Assembly: GCF_030269305.1 (NCBI RefSeq)
Contig: NZ_BSTC01000006.1
Coordinates: forward strand, 186,001 to 250,000
Source: Kineosporia sp. NBRC 101731
Lineage (GTDB): Bacteria > Actinomycetota > Actinomycetes > Actinomycetales > Kineosporiaceae
Length of the DNA stretch: 64,000 nt
Reading direction: 5' to 3'
Each line of letters starts with the position of its first letter. Position 1 is the first letter of the stretch. The notes under the pieces were generated by a model. It was not told where the DNA came from. It was given only the letters and a program-made list of their open reading frames with translations, and did no database searches. The translations under genes and the position numbers were made by a program. Below are positions 41,207 to 50,946 of this stretch, piece by piece.

Positions 41207-42844
41207 TCAGCGTCCCTGGTCGACCAGCCAGTCCCAGGCGTCGGCCATGCTGCCGTCCAGGTCGCCGTCCGCCACCTCGCTCACCACGGCGTCGGGCACC
41301 GGGTACACCGCGTCCTGGTCGCCCGACATCCACAGGGTGACGAAAAAGGCGTTCTCCTTGAGGGTTCGGCGCAGGGCCGAGACCAGTTCGTCGTACTGGC
41401 CGTCGGCCAGATCGTTCAGCGCCTCGACCGCCCAGGAGGTGCCGTCGCGGGTGTCGATCCGGGCGTCGAAGGTGGCGTCGGCCCCCGCGTGGACCCCGAT
41501 CCAGAACGGCTCGGCCCGGGGGTAGGCACCGACCAGGTCGGCGGACGGGAACGCGTAGGCCTCCTCGGACCCGCCCTCGCCGAACGCCTGGAACCGGAAC
41601 AGCGCCCTGAGCTTGTGCAGGGCCAGGAGCGAGGCCACGGCCCGGACGTGCTCGACCTGGGTCTGCTGCCGCAGGCGGCCCTTCTCCTTGAGTACGGACC
41701 AGAAGAAGACCAGCAGGTCGTTCTGCTGCTGGGGCCACCGGGCCGACGGCAGTCCGGCCAGGAGCCCGGCCAGGTCGCCCATCACCGCGACGGGGTCGAG
41801 GGGTTCGGGCGCGTCGTCCGGGACCGGCTCGTCCAGCGGGTCCGCGAGTGCGGGCAGCGGGGGAGTCACCGGTTCGCCGGGCGCGCGGCGCAGGTACGAC
41901 AGGCTGCGCTGGATCATCACATCGGTGATGTCCGTGTCGCCCTCGTCGAGGCCGGCGAACTGCGTGACCTGCTTCATCGACGGCACCCACCAGCTGGTCA
42001 GGCGCTCGCCGATCTCGTCGGCGGTGAAGTCGACCGGCAGCACGCTGCGGACGACGGCGAGCAGGCCGGGCTCCTCCTTGTCGAGGAAGTAGAACCAGTA
42101 GGGGAACTGGAGATCGAGGTGCTGCACGAAGGTGCGCACCTCGGCGATCTCCCACAGTTCCTGCTCCGTCTCGTCGTATCCGTCGACGGTGATGACGACC
42201 GATTCCAGACAGAGCCGGGCGAGCAGAGGACTCCTCAGCATCGGGGTGAGGGCCTGGAGCACGCGGGAGACGTCGCGGGCCCGGACCTGGTCGCGCGTCA
42301 CCACCACCGACCAGCGTCCCGGGCCGGAGGCGATCATCGAGTCGGCCCGCCGGTCGGAGGATTCGGCCGGCGCCAGGGTCTCGACATCGTGCAGCGCCTC
42401 CTGCCCGGCACGCAGCACCGCGGTGCCCAGGATCCGGGCGTCATCCGGCCCCTGGGTCCGCAGTTCGACGAAGTTGCCGGTGGAGCACTCCACGTCGGCC
42501 CGGTGGCTGAGGTCGTCCTGGGCCAGCTCGGCGCGGACCACGGTGCGGACCTCGAACGCGGCGGCGATGGTGTTCTGCCGGCGGTCGAAGCAGATGCAGC
42601 GCTGCTGGGTGACGACGTGGAAACGGCTTTGCGAGTAGTCCTCCGGGACGATGGCGCGGATCCTCTCACCGGTCCGCAGCAGGGGCTGGACGGCGAGCGC
42701 GATCACACCGGCGCCCATCGGATCGAGCGCGCTCCCGATCAGCATGCGCTGTGCCGAGGGCGTCGTGATGCCCGGTCTGACCCCTTCACGTCTACCGTCG
42801 TGCGCCATGTCCACACGCGTGAGCTTAAGTTGCGTCTGGGGCAT
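41207..42844 (-). CDS. Hypothetical protein with CRR6-like middle domain
   Basis: The 545-residue protein has no signal peptide or membrane helix. Residues about 175-320 (SVVVTRDQVRARDVSRVLQ, then FPYWFYFLDKEEPGL, then SWWVPSMKQVTQF) resemble the domain annotated as chlororespiratory reduction 6-like in actinobacteria; I hold that loosely. The first 170 residues look like a beta-rich PH-like domain (FHVVTQQRCICFDRR). The start is uncertain because no good ribosome site is near 42,844. It converges with the oxidoreductase gene and is divergent from the ECF sigma gene, so either partner could be linked. Function unknown. Confidence 0.5.
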   Translation of the reverse strand: MPQTQLKLTRVDMAHDGRREGVRPGITTPSAQRMLIGSALDPMGAGVIALAVQPLLRTGERIRAIVPEDYSQSRFHVVTQQRCICFDRRQNTIAAAFEVRTVVRAELAQDDLSHRADVECSTGNFVELRTQGPDDARILGTAVLRAGQEALHDVETLAPAESSDRRADSMIASGPGRWSVVVTRDQVRARDVSRVLQALTPMLRSPLLARLCLESVVITVDGYDETEQELWEIAEVRTFVQHLDLQFPYWFYFLDKEEPGLLAVVRSVLPVDFTADEIGERLTSWWVPSMKQVTQFAGLDEGDTDITDVMIQRSLSYLRRAPGEPVTPPLPALADPLDEPVPDDAPEPLDPVAVMGDLAGLLAGLPSARWPQQQNDLLVFFWSVLKEKGRLRQQTQVEHVRAVASLLALHKLRALFRFQAFGEGGSEEAYAFPSADLVGAYPRAEPFWIGVHAGADATFDARIDTRDGTSWAVEALNDLADGQYDELVSALRRTLKENAFFVTLWMSGDQDAVYPVPDAVVSEVADGDLDGSMADAWDWLVDQGR

Positions 42845-42977
42845 CCAGGAAAAATCCCGGGACCTGCCCGGATTCCGGGCCGGAGATTTCCGTCATTCTT
42901 GCGCCTTCGGGCGAGTCATCAGCACGGGCACCAGGCCCACCACGGTGATCACCACGACTGCGGATTGGTTCGACGAG

Positions 42978-44771
42978 ATGACGAAGCGGGCACCGACCTC
43001 GGATGTACTCCTCCTGGCCGACCGGGTACGGGCGGCCCAGAGGGGTGACCGGGACGTTCTCGGGGAACTGATCGGGGAGCACCTCGTCATGCTCTACAAC
43101 GTGGCCGGCCGGGCCCTGCGCGGGCACGCCGACGTGGACGACGTGGTGCAGAACACGCTCATCAGCGTGGTCGAGAACCTGCCGTCGCTGCGGGAGCCCG
43201 AGCGTTTCTCCGGATGGGTGCTGGCCATCGCCCGGCGGGAGATCGCCGACCACCTCCGGCGCCGGCGGGTGGCGGCGGAGCGCGGCCAGGTGCTGGACGA
43301 GGCCGCACCGGTGGCTGATCCCGGATCGGATTTCACCGAGCTGGCGATTCTGCGGCTGGGCCTGACCGGCCAGCGCCGGCAGGTGGCCCAGGCGTCGGAC
43401 TGGCTGGACCCGGAGTCCCGGTTCGTGCTGTCGCTGTGGTGGCTCGAGCTGATCGGGCAGATCACCCGGGCCGACCTGAGTACGGCGCTGGGCACGAGCG
43501 CGGGCCACGCGGCCGTGCGGGTCCGGCGCATGCGCGAGCAACTGGAGACCTCCCGTGAGATCGTCGGCGCGCTGCAGACCCGGCCGGGATGCCCGGACCT
43601 GCCGGCCCGGCTGGACGGCTGGGACGGCGTACCCGGTCCGGTGTGGCGCAAGCGGCTGGCCCGGCATCTGCGGGACTGCCGGTACTGCACGGGTCATCGC
43701 CCGGCGCTGGTACCGCCGGAGCGGCTCCTGGCCGGGCTGGTCATGCTTCCCCTCGCGTACTCGCTGACCGGCTTGCCCTCGGTGCCGGCGATCCTGGCCG
43801 ATTCGTCCATGACCGGGGCAGCATCAACCGGGGCAGCCGGGGGCTGGCTGGGCGGCTCGGTGGTCGGGAAGCTCGTGGCGGTGGTCGCCGGGGCGGCGGT
43901 GGTCGCGGGCGGGGCTGCTGTCGTCACGCATCGGGATCCGCCCACCACCGGCCGGCCCGACCGGGTTCCGGTCGCCGTCGCGCCGACCCAGGCGGTCACG
44001 CCGACCCAGACGGCCACGCCGGTCACGGCGGCCACATCCATCACGCCCACGACGGCGCAGCCGTCACCCAGCCGCACGACCACGGCTCGTGACCCGCGTC
44101 CACCATTACCGCTCTACGGCACCACGGTGGACCGCGCCGAACCGGCACCGCCGGCGAACGTCCGCCCGCAGCCGCTGCCGGTCCGCCCGGAGGGCACCCT
44201 CGAGGTCGCGGCCAGCGGCGACCTCGACCCCCGGCCGGACGTGACGTCTCTCGTGCACCGGGGCGAGTGGGTGACCTTCCGCGGACGCGGGTACGTCCGG
44301 GTCGAGACCGCGATGGCGATCACCGAGCGCGTCGGCGCCGTGACCATGCCGTCGTGGACCGGGTTGCGGGGCAAGCTGTTCCATGTCGCGTCCGGTCGTG
44401 GTTACCGTCTCGACGACCAGATCCCCGACCGGCCGGAGGGTTACACCTGGATGGGTGACCCGGAGCACGGTCAGGCCGTTCTGCCGGCCGGGGCGCAGCA
44501 GATGTGGGGCTGGGAGTACTACTACCTGGACGGCGAGGTCACGTTCACGTCCAACGAGGCAGGCGCGGACTACAACCTCTACGTGCACATCGTGGACCGC
44601 GCGACGATCGACGACGACCTGCTGACGGCTCCGGACCCGGAACAGGGCCGGGTGCGGTACGGGCTCAACCGCGATGTCGGCACGAACGCCGCGCCGGTGC
44701 CCCAGTACGTCACCCGCGCCGACCCGCCCGACCCGGCGACCGTGCCCCGCCGGAGCCGGGTCAGTGGATGA
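42978..44771 (+). CDS. ECF sigma factor fused to membrane anchor and extracytoplasmic domain
   Basis: The start is ATG 42,978 or the in-frame GTG 42,945; about 597 residues. Region 2 is clear (ADVDDVVQNTLISVVENL, FSGWVLAIARREIADHLRRRR) and a region-4-like HTH follows (LSTALGTSAGHAAVRVRRMRE). Then comes HLRDCRYCTGH, resembling the H-x3-C-x2-C zinc site of anti-sigma factors, a transmembrane helix (VGKLVAVVAGAAVVAGGAAVV), a Thr/Pro-rich stalk, and an outer domain of about 220 residues. Sigma factor and sensor are thus one polypeptide. Activation would need release or conformational signalling from outside. Upstream and downstream genes are unrelated. Confidence 0.8.
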   Translation: MTKRAPTSDVLLLADRVRAAQRGDRDVLGELIGEHLVMLYNVAGRALRGHADVDDVVQNTLISVVENLPSLREPERFSGWVLAIARREIADHLRRRRVAAERGQVLDEAAPVADPGSDFTELAILRLGLTGQRRQVAQASDWLDPESRFVLSLWWLELIGQITRADLSTALGTSAGHAAVRVRRMREQLETSREIVGALQTRPGCPDLPARLDGWDGVPGPVWRKRLARHLRDCRYCTGHRPALVPPERLLAGLVMLPLAYSLTGLPSVPAILADSSMTGAASTGAAGGWLGGSVVGKLVAVVAGAAVVAGGAAVVTHRDPPTTGRPDRVPVAVAPTQAVTPTQTATPVTAATSITPTTAQPSPSRTTTARDPRPPLPLYGTTVDRAEPAPPANVRPQPLPVRPEGTLEVAASGDLDPRPDVTSLVHRGEWVTFRGRGYVRVETAMAITERVGAVTMPSWTGLRGKLFHVASGRGYRLDDQIPDRPEGYTWMGDPEHGQAVLPAGAQQMWGWEYYYLDGEVTFTSNEAGADYNLYVHIVDRATIDDDLLTAPDPEQGRVRYGLNRDVGTNAAPVPQYVTRADPPDPATVPRRSRVSG

Positions 44772-44773
44772 GA

Positions 44774-44801
44774 GGCCCCGCGACCGGTCCGTCGCGGGGC
44801 C
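44774..44801. terminator. Terminator between convergent ECF and alginate-lyase genes
   Basis: GGCCCCGCGAC (44,774-44,784) pairs with GTCGCGGGGCC (44,791-44,801) around the loop CGGTCC, immediately after the ECF gene stop and before the convergent gene's stop. Confidence 0.8.
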
Positions 44802-44808
44802 CCATCCC

Positions 44809-46080
44809 TCAGCGCCGGCTCTGACGCTTCGTCTTCGTCAGGGGACGGGTGAACATCAGCGTCCCGAAACCCAGCTGGTCATAGCCGCCGCTGGCCGAGC
44901 CGTAGTCACCCCCGCCCCCTTCGGCGCGGATGCTCTTCGCCATCGCGGTGACGTTCGGGGCGGCCAGCCCGCGCCGGTTGACGTAGTGGTGGAAGACCTG
45001 TTCCCAGACCGGGCGCACCTCTCCCCGCCCGGCGGGGGAGATCACGCTCTGGGTCCGCCGGGCCCCGGTGACGCCGGTGCCCCACTCGTAGGTGGTGAAG
45101 GGCACCTCGTTGCCGAGGTTGTAGCGGGCCACGTACTCCGCCCCCTTGAGGAACCGGTTGTCGTCGAAGCCGTACAGGTCCACGCCCTGGTTCCAGGCCA
45201 TCTCGCAGATGGCGCCGAGCAGGCCGACGCCCATGATGCTGTGGCCCTGGTCGCGGCCGCTCTCCTGCCACTGCCCGAGCTCACCGTGCAGGAAGGGCAC
45301 GGCGTGGGGGATCGAGCCGTTGCCGGGCCCGGTCTTCAGATAGGTGACGGCGCGGTCGAACAGGCTCCGGTCGTCGCACAGGATGCCGATCGCCATCACC
45401 GAGGCGAGGTTCGACAGGTCCCAGTTGGCCCAGTAATTCGTGATGTAAGCGTCGTTGTGCCTGGTCAGGAACTGGTCGTTCAGCGGGTAGAAGACCTTCG
45501 TGAGAAGGCTCTGGGCGCCCGCCAGGTCGAAGCCCTGGTAGCCGCGGAGCAGTTCGGCCGTGTTGGCCAGCTGATAGCCGTAGATCCCGGCCGCGAGGAA
45601 CCGGTCGGCGTTCCCGGTGACCTGTTTCAGGTTCGACGACCAGGCGTTCAGGATGCCGACGGCGGCCAGGGCGTGCGCCGGGTCGTCGGTGATCCGCCAG
45701 CGCAGCGCGTTCTGGTAGGCGGCGTGCACATCGATGAAGAACTGGGCGTAGTTCTGCCCGGCACCGCCACGCACCACGGTCGCCAGCGGCCGGGGCTTCC
45801 AGGTCGCGTGCGAGCGGCCGTTGGCGGTCAGGCGCTGCCAGCCGGCGGTGACGACGGCGTCACCGGCCGCGATACTGCTGCGGATCCGGGTGAAGTCGGC
45901 CTTCGTGTGCAGCAGACCGGGATGGGCGAACGTCGCGGCTGTCGCCGCTGTCGTGGCCGCCGGCTCTACCGCCGCTGCCGGTCTCACCGCCACGCCGACG
46001 GCGGCCGCGGTCCCGAGGGCCCCGGCACCGAGGAGCAGGTTGCGGCGGGTGACGGATACTGATGAACGCATGGAGGTCAT
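44809..46080 (-). CDS. Secreted alginate lyase-family protein (Tat substrate)
   Basis: The 423-residue protein begins with a twin-arginine signal (VTRRNLLLGAGALG) and an Ala-rich cleavage region. The mature part is an all-alpha toroid of the alginate_lyase (PF05426) type with NYWANWDLSNLASVM and the active-site stretch QESGRDQGHSIMGVG. Such enzymes cleave mannuronate-containing or other uronate polysaccharides by beta-elimination. It stands alone, convergent with the ECF gene and divergent from an NmrA-type gene. Together with the GH16 and GH30 genes it points to degradation of plant or algal cell-wall polymers. Confidence 0.88.
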   Translation of the reverse strand: MTSMRSSVSVTRRNLLLGAGALGTAAAVGVAVRPAAAVEPAATTAATAATFAHPGLLHTKADFTRIRSSIAAGDAVVTAGWQRLTANGRSHATWKPRPLATVVRGGAGQNYAQFFIDVHAAYQNALRWRITDDPAHALAAVGILNAWSSNLKQVTGNADRFLAAGIYGYQLANTAELLRGYQGFDLAGAQSLLTKVFYPLNDQFLTRHNDAYITNYWANWDLSNLASVMAIGILCDDRSLFDRAVTYLKTGPGNGSIPHAVPFLHGELGQWQESGRDQGHSIMGVGLLGAICEMAWNQGVDLYGFDDNRFLKGAEYVARYNLGNEVPFTTYEWGTGVTGARRTQSVISPAGRGEVRPVWEQVFHHYVNRRGLAAPNVTAMAKSIRAEGGGGDYGSASGGYDQLGFGTLMFTRPLTKTKRQSRR

Positions 46081-46185
46081 CTCTCGCAGGGGGACACGGT
46101 CATCAGGAACGACCGTCCGGGTCCCACCGGAATGACAGAAACTGGGAAGCTGTTTTCCGGTAGCGGGACTGAGGGAGAGAAAACC

Positions 46186-47028
46186 ATGGGCACATCACCG
46201 ATCGCGGTCACGGGATCGACCGGCCGGCTCGGGGGAAGGGTGGCCCGCCACCTCGCCGAAGCCGGCGCCACCCAGCGCCTCCTGGTGCGCGATCCGGGCC
46301 GGGCACTCCAACTGCCGGACTCCAGCGTCCACCCGTTCAGCTACACCGACCGGCAGGCGGCGACGAGTGCCCTGGACGGGGTCGCGGTGCTCTTCATGGT
46401 CTCGGCGCCCGAGAGCCAGGAGCGACTCGACCTGCACCGCTCGTTCATCGACGCGGCGGCCGCGGCCGGGGTGCCCCACATCGTCTACACCTCGTTCGTC
46501 GGCGCGGCCGCCGACGCGACCTTCACCCTGGCCCGTGACCACCACGTCACCGAGGAACACATCAAGGCCAGCGGTATGCGCTGGACCTTCCTGCGCGACA
46601 GCTTCTACCTCGACCTGGCCGCGAACCTGGCCGGTGACGACGGGGTGATCCGCGGCCCGGCCGGCCAGGGACGCTGCGCCTTCGTCGCCCACACCGACGT
46701 CGCCCGCACCGCCGCCGCCGTCCTGCTCTCCCCGGAACAGCACCAGGACCGGCAGTACGACCTGACCGGGCCGCAGGCCCTGACCCTCGTGGAGGTCGCC
46801 GAGACCGTCAGCGCCGCCCGGGGCCGGTCCGTCGTCTTCCACGACGAGACGATCGAGGAGGCCTACGCCTCACGGGCCGGGTACGGGGCGCCGGACTGGC
46901 AGCTCGATGCCTGGGTGAGCACCTACACGGCCATCGCCGGCAACGTCATGGCCCCGGTCAGCCCGGCGATCGAGGACATCACCGGCACCGCCCCGATGAG
47001 CCTGGCCGAGTACCTGAAGCAGGACTGA
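46186..47028 (+). CDS. NmrA-like NAD(P)-binding protein
   Basis: ATG 46,186 behind GGGAGAG is preferred to the longer frame from 46,132; 280 residues. The Rossmann motif AVTGSTGRLGGRVARHL is at the N-terminus; RLLVRDPGRA carries the residues that would read the NADP phosphate. The typical central Tyr-x3-Lys of classical SDRs is absent, as in NmrA and QOR2-like proteins. It probably reduces a quinone or acts as a redox-sensing scaffold. No regulator gene is adjacent. Confidence 0.85.
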   Translation: MGTSPIAVTGSTGRLGGRVARHLAEAGATQRLLVRDPGRALQLPDSSVHPFSYTDRQAATSALDGVAVLFMVSAPESQERLDLHRSFIDAAAAAGVPHIVYTSFVGAAADATFTLARDHHVTEEHIKASGMRWTFLRDSFYLDLAANLAGDDGVIRGPAGQGRCAFVAHTDVARTAAAVLLSPEQHQDRQYDLTGPQALTLVEVAETVSAARGRSVVFHDETIEEAYASRAGYGAPDWQLDAWVSTYTAIAGNVMAPVSPAIEDITGTAPMSLAEYLKQD

Positions 47029-47078
47029 GACGCGTCAGCCGTCGGCTGGTGGTACCAGCCGGACCCGTTGCCGCGTGG

Positions 47079-47399
47079 TCAGACGGGGCACGTGGCGGGT
47101 TCCCTCTGGGCCGGCCCGGCGAGTCGCCAGAAACAGCGCGCGGAATGGATCATTCCGTAGACCGGGATCAACGACAGGACGAAACTGAACCAGCTCCGGC
47201 TCTCGACCCCGCAGATGACGGCGATGGTCAGGTAGGCGAGGCCACCGATCGTGTCTCTGGTCAGCTGCCCGAGATCGAGCCATTCCCCGAGGTGGCGGGG
47301 GCCGATCGTGGCGAGGGCCCAGAGAGCCACCCACAGGAGAACGCAAAGGCCGCGCCGGGCATAGACCTGCGGGGTGATGTCCACGTCGGGTCGGCTCAT
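47079..47399 (-). CDS. Small membrane protein, unknown function
   Basis: The 106-residue frame has about three hydrophobic segments (RGLCVLLWVALWALATIG, TIGGLAYLTIAVICGV, WFSFVLSLIPVYGMIHSAR). I recognise no family. The ribosome site is weak, but codon use resembles the neighbours and the frame is free-standing between a convergent NmrA-type gene and a serine hydrolase gene. It could be a small inner-membrane protein of the type frequently found alone in actinobacteria. Confidence 0.5.
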   Translation of the reverse strand: MSRPDVDITPQVYARRGLCVLLWVALWALATIGPRHLGEWLDLGQLTRDTIGGLAYLTIAVICGVESRSWFSFVLSLIPVYGMIHSARCFWRLAGPAQREPATCPV

Positions 47400-47600
47400 T
47401 TCGGGACGAGGGCCGGGGTGATCAGAGTAAGGGCCTCACCGAGCTTTCGGTGCAGGGGCTCGTGCCGGGTTCATCGCCGCAGGTCACCGGACCGATCGAT
47501 CAGGTCCGGAACAAGAGCGGCGAAGAGCCTGTCGTAGCAGGCGTCCGGGCAAGGCCGGTCGCCAGATGTGCGCGACCGGCCTTTTCCGGGGGTGGCGACG

Positions 47601-48890
47601 TCAGCCGGCGGCCGAGGGGGTCGGGGTGATGCCGTGCAGGGCGTCGGTGACGGAGGCCGGGACGGGCTGGTCGAGCATCTCGCAGATGGTCACGTCCTCG
47701 GCGGCGAAGGCGACCTGGGCGTAACGGTTCACGCCGTCGTTGGCCTTGGTGTCGCTGGGCTCGGCGGTGGTGTCGCTGACCGCGGTGCGCCGGCCGTCCT
47801 CGGTGGCCACGGCGGTGCTGTGGTGGCCCAGGGTGTCGCCACCGTGGCCCCAGACGGTGCCGCACGCGCCGTCGATGCGGAACAGGCCCAGACCGTAGCC
47901 GCCCTTGATCGGGTAGTCGGCCGGCACGTCGACCGTCTTCTTCATCTGGTTGAGCTGGTGCTGGGAGAACAGTTTTCCGCTCAGGACACCGGAGAAGAAG
48001 CGGGACAGGTCGTTCGCGTCGGACACGATCGCGCCGGCGGCACCGCCCCAGCCACCGATGGGCCAGGTGGACGTATCGACCTTCGTCGGGGTGGCGCCCG
48101 AGAAGTTGACCGCGTACCCGTGGGCGTAGCCGGGCCCGGTGTTCGTGGCGCGCGGGTCGGCGTAGTAGGTGTGCCGCAGGCCCAGGGGCTTGGCGATGCG
48201 CTGCTGTACCAGGTCGGGCAGGGACTTGCCGGTCTGCTTCTGCAGGATCAGGCCGATCAGCGTGTAGTTGGTGTTGGAGTACGACCAGCTCGTGCCCGGG
48301 GCGAAGTTCGGGTCGTGCTTGAACGCGACGTCCAGCAGCTCCTGCTCGGTCCAGACGCGCTGCGGGTCTTCGGTCAGCTGGGCGAAGAAGTCCTCGTCGC
48401 CGGTGTAGCTGAACAGGCCGCTGGTGTGGTTGAGCAGCATCCGGACGGTGATGTTCTTCCCGTTCGGCACGACGCCGGGCAGGTACTTCGCGACCGGGGC
48501 GTCCAGGCGCAGCTGATGCCGGTCGACCAGCTGCAGGGCCAGGGCCGACATGAAAGTCTTGGTGTTGCTGCCGATCTCGAACTGGTCGCGAGTGGTGAGC
48601 GGGCGTCCGGTGGCGATGTCGGCGAGCCCGGCGACCGTGAACGCGGTGCGGTGGCCGTCGTCGATCCGGGCGACGTAGCCGGGGGCGCCGGAGGCCAGCA
48701 CCTGCTCGGCGACGTCGCGCATCGGGCTCTGGCGGGCCGGGGCCGCAGTGCCGGCCGAGGCTGCGGTTCCGGCCGAAGCTGCGCCCGCCGCGGCGATCGC
48801 GCCCGAACCGGCCAGAACAGCGGCACTGAGCGCGACCGCCGTGCGGCGACGCGGGCCGGCGGGCTTCCTGGTGGCGGTGTCTGTCGTCAT
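47601..48890 (-). CDS. Secreted serine hydrolase, beta-lactamase/D,D-peptidase fold
   Basis: The 429-residue protein has a signal peptide (RRRTAVALSAAVLAGSGAIAAAG). Catalytic motifs of class C beta-lactamase-like enzymes follow: S-x-x-K in IGSNTKTFMS, Y-x-N in WSYSNTNY, and HGGD-type WGHGGDTLGH in place of KTG. These enzymes include D-alanyl-D-alanine carboxypeptidases, esterases and beta-lactamases; the Streptomyces R61-type carboxypeptidase is the closest in layout. It acts outside the cell. Flanked by a small membrane gene and the GH30 gene. Confidence 0.9.
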   Translation of the reverse strand: MTTDTATRKPAGPRRRTAVALSAAVLAGSGAIAAAGAASAGTAASAGTAAPARQSPMRDVAEQVLASGAPGYVARIDDGHRTAFTVAGLADIATGRPLTTRDQFEIGSNTKTFMSALALQLVDRHQLRLDAPVAKYLPGVVPNGKNITVRMLLNHTSGLFSYTGDEDFFAQLTEDPQRVWTEQELLDVAFKHDPNFAPGTSWSYSNTNYTLIGLILQKQTGKSLPDLVQQRIAKPLGLRHTYYADPRATNTGPGYAHGYAVNFSGATPTKVDTSTWPIGGWGGAAGAIVSDANDLSRFFSGVLSGKLFSQHQLNQMKKTVDVPADYPIKGGYGLGLFRIDGACGTVWGHGGDTLGHHSTAVATEDGRRTAVSDTTAEPSDTKANDGVNRYAQVAFAAEDVTICEMLDQPVPASVTDALHGITPTPSAAG

Positions 48891-49008
48891 GCGTCCAGCC
48901 TGTCGCGATCGTCCCTGGCGATCATTGCCACAGGCTGCCCACCCGCCCGGGTGCTGGCCGCACCCCGCCTGGTGGTGCAGGCACTACCTGAACCGGTGAA
49001 GGCTCAGG

Positions 49009-50868
49009 TCACAGGCCTGCCCACTTCTGGTGCCCTGCCCCGGTGCAGGTCCAGATCTGCAGGGTGGCGCCATTGGTGGTCGAGCCGTCCCGCACGTCGA
49101 GGCACTTGCCGCTGGCCTTGTTCACCAGGTTGTGCTCGGAGTACGTCCACTGCTGGTTACCGGATCCGTAGCAGTCCCACAGTTGCACGGCCGTGCCGTT
49201 CGCGGTGCCGTTGTCCGTGACGTCCAGGCACTTGCCGAGCGCGCGCACCGTACCGTCGGCCGGGTGCGTCCACTGCTGGTTGGCGGCCCCGAAGCAGTCC
49301 CACATCTGTGGGGTGGCCCCGTCGGCGGTCGAGCTGTCGGCGACGTCGAGACATTTGCCGCCGAGCCCGGTGATCCGGGTGCCCGCGGTGCCGGTGGACG
49401 CCGTGGTGGACGCAGTCGCGGACGGGGTGGGTGTCGTTGCCGGGGTGCCACCGGGCCAGGTGAACGTGGCCATCGATCCGGCCGGCAGGCGGTACCCGAA
49501 GAGCTTGCCCCGGTAAGAGACCTGGAAGTTCTGCGCGCCACCGGTGTTCACGGCCACCAGTGCGACCGTACCGTCCGGGTTGCGGAAGGCCACGTTCTCG
49601 ATGCCGCCCTGCTTCTGCGCGGTCGAGGCGATGCGCACGGCACAGGGCTTCACGAACTTGCTCAGGTGACCCAGCACGTAGTACTCGGCGTTGTACGAGA
49701 ACTTTCCGCCGTCGACGGTGACCACCCCGGTGCAGTTCTGGCAGCTGCCGATCTGCGGACCGTGATCGGCGTCGAGCGCGATGTTCCAGGTGGCGACCGT
49801 GCGGGCCCAGTTGCGGGTCGCGCCGATGGCCAGGTTACGACCCTGCCACCACAGGCTGTCGCCGAAGGTCTTGGAGGTGTCGGCAGATTCGGTGCCGGAG
49901 CACTCGGTGAAGAAGATGTCTTTCTGCGGTGCGGCGTCGTGCACGGTGCTCTGGCCCGTGGGATCGCCCTCGTAGCAGTGGAATGCCGTGCCGGCCACGT
50001 TCGCCCCGGTCGCGGCCAGCACGGCCTCGGGGTAGACCGGGTCGTTCCAGTTGTGGTCGTAGCCGAGGATCTTCGTCGTCAGCCCGGCGGCCGCCAGTCG
50101 GGGCGCCAGCGCATTGATCACCGAGGCCTCGAGTGAGGCCGGGATCTTCATGCCCGGGTATCCCGGCGGCTGGAACTCCGGCTCGTTCTGAACACTCAGG
50201 TAGGAGAGGGGAACCCCGGCCGCCTGGTACGCCTTCGCGGTCTTGACCAGATAGTCGGCGTAGGCGCCGACGCTGCTCGCGGAAAGGGTTCCCCCGACCA
50301 GCTGGGCGGGAGTCTTCATCGAGGCCGGCGCGCTCCACGGCGTTCCCATGTAGGTGATCTCGGGGTTGAGCGTCTTGGCCTGCTTCAGCAGCGGCAGGAT
50401 GTAGTCCTGGTCGTGCGCGATGGAGAAGCCTTTGCCGTCGTCGTAGGTGTAGAACGACCGGGAGTAGTCGCTCGCGCCGAGCGGCTGGCGCAGGAAGCTC
50501 AGGCCGATGCCGGAGTCCGGGTCGAACAGTTTCTTCATGACGGTGTCGCGAGCGGTCGAGGTGAACACGTTGTACGCCGCGGAATCGGTGAACGAGGCCC
50601 CGAAACCGACCATGCTCTGATAGGTCGTCTCCGGGTCGACCGTGATGACCGGCCCGGAACCGGCCGTTCCGAAGGGCACCGCCGCCTGCCGGGCCAGCAG
50701 GTTCGTCCGGTCGGGGGTGGTCAGCCAGACGTTCGCGTTCACCTCGGCCGCCGACGAGGACAGGCTCATGGTGACGAGATATCCCGTCACGACCGCCGCG
50801 ACCGTCGTGATGCTGCCCGCGAACAGGCTCCGGCGGTTTCGGCGGCGCCAGGATGCAGCGGATGACAC
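49009..50868 (-). CDS. Secreted GH30 glycosidase with C-terminal ricin-type lectin domain
   Basis: The GTG start gives 619 residues with a signal sequence (NRRSLFAGSITTVAAVVTGYL). The GH30 barrel plus beta-sandwich spans about 50-480: the acid/base Glu lies in YLSVQNEPEFQPP and the nucleophile Glu in IFFTECSG. A Thr/Ala-rich linker leads to a beta-trefoil (CBM13) with CLDVADSS, CLDVTDNG and CLDVRDGS repeats and QQW motifs. GH30 enzymes include glucosylceramidases, beta-1,6-glucanases and xylanases; a beta-1,6-glucanase or fucosidase role is possible. A dre-like palindrome lies upstream, suggesting sugar-responsive control. Confidence 0.92.
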   Translation of the reverse strand: MSSAASWRRRNRRSLFAGSITTVAAVVTGYLVTMSLSSSAAEVNANVWLTTPDRTNLLARQAAVPFGTAGSGPVITVDPETTYQSMVGFGASFTDSAAYNVFTSTARDTVMKKLFDPDSGIGLSFLRQPLGASDYSRSFYTYDDGKGFSIAHDQDYILPLLKQAKTLNPEITYMGTPWSAPASMKTPAQLVGGTLSASSVGAYADYLVKTAKAYQAAGVPLSYLSVQNEPEFQPPGYPGMKIPASLEASVINALAPRLAAAGLTTKILGYDHNWNDPVYPEAVLAATGANVAGTAFHCYEGDPTGQSTVHDAAPQKDIFFTECSGTESADTSKTFGDSLWWQGRNLAIGATRNWARTVATWNIALDADHGPQIGSCQNCTGVVTVDGGKFSYNAEYYVLGHLSKFVKPCAVRIASTAQKQGGIENVAFRNPDGTVALVAVNTGGAQNFQVSYRGKLFGYRLPAGSMATFTWPGGTPATTPTPSATASTTASTGTAGTRITGLGGKCLDVADSSTADGATPQMWDCFGAANQQWTHPADGTVRALGKCLDVTDNGTANGTAVQLWDCYGSGNQQWTYSEHNLVNKASGKCLDVRDGSTTNGATLQIWTCTGAGHQKWAGL

Positions 50869-50946
50869 TTCTCGGTTCCCTTCATCGACGGCTTCGTCCC
50901 GTCCGCCGATGCTGGCCGCTGCACCGTGGCGGTGCCTTAAAACAGT

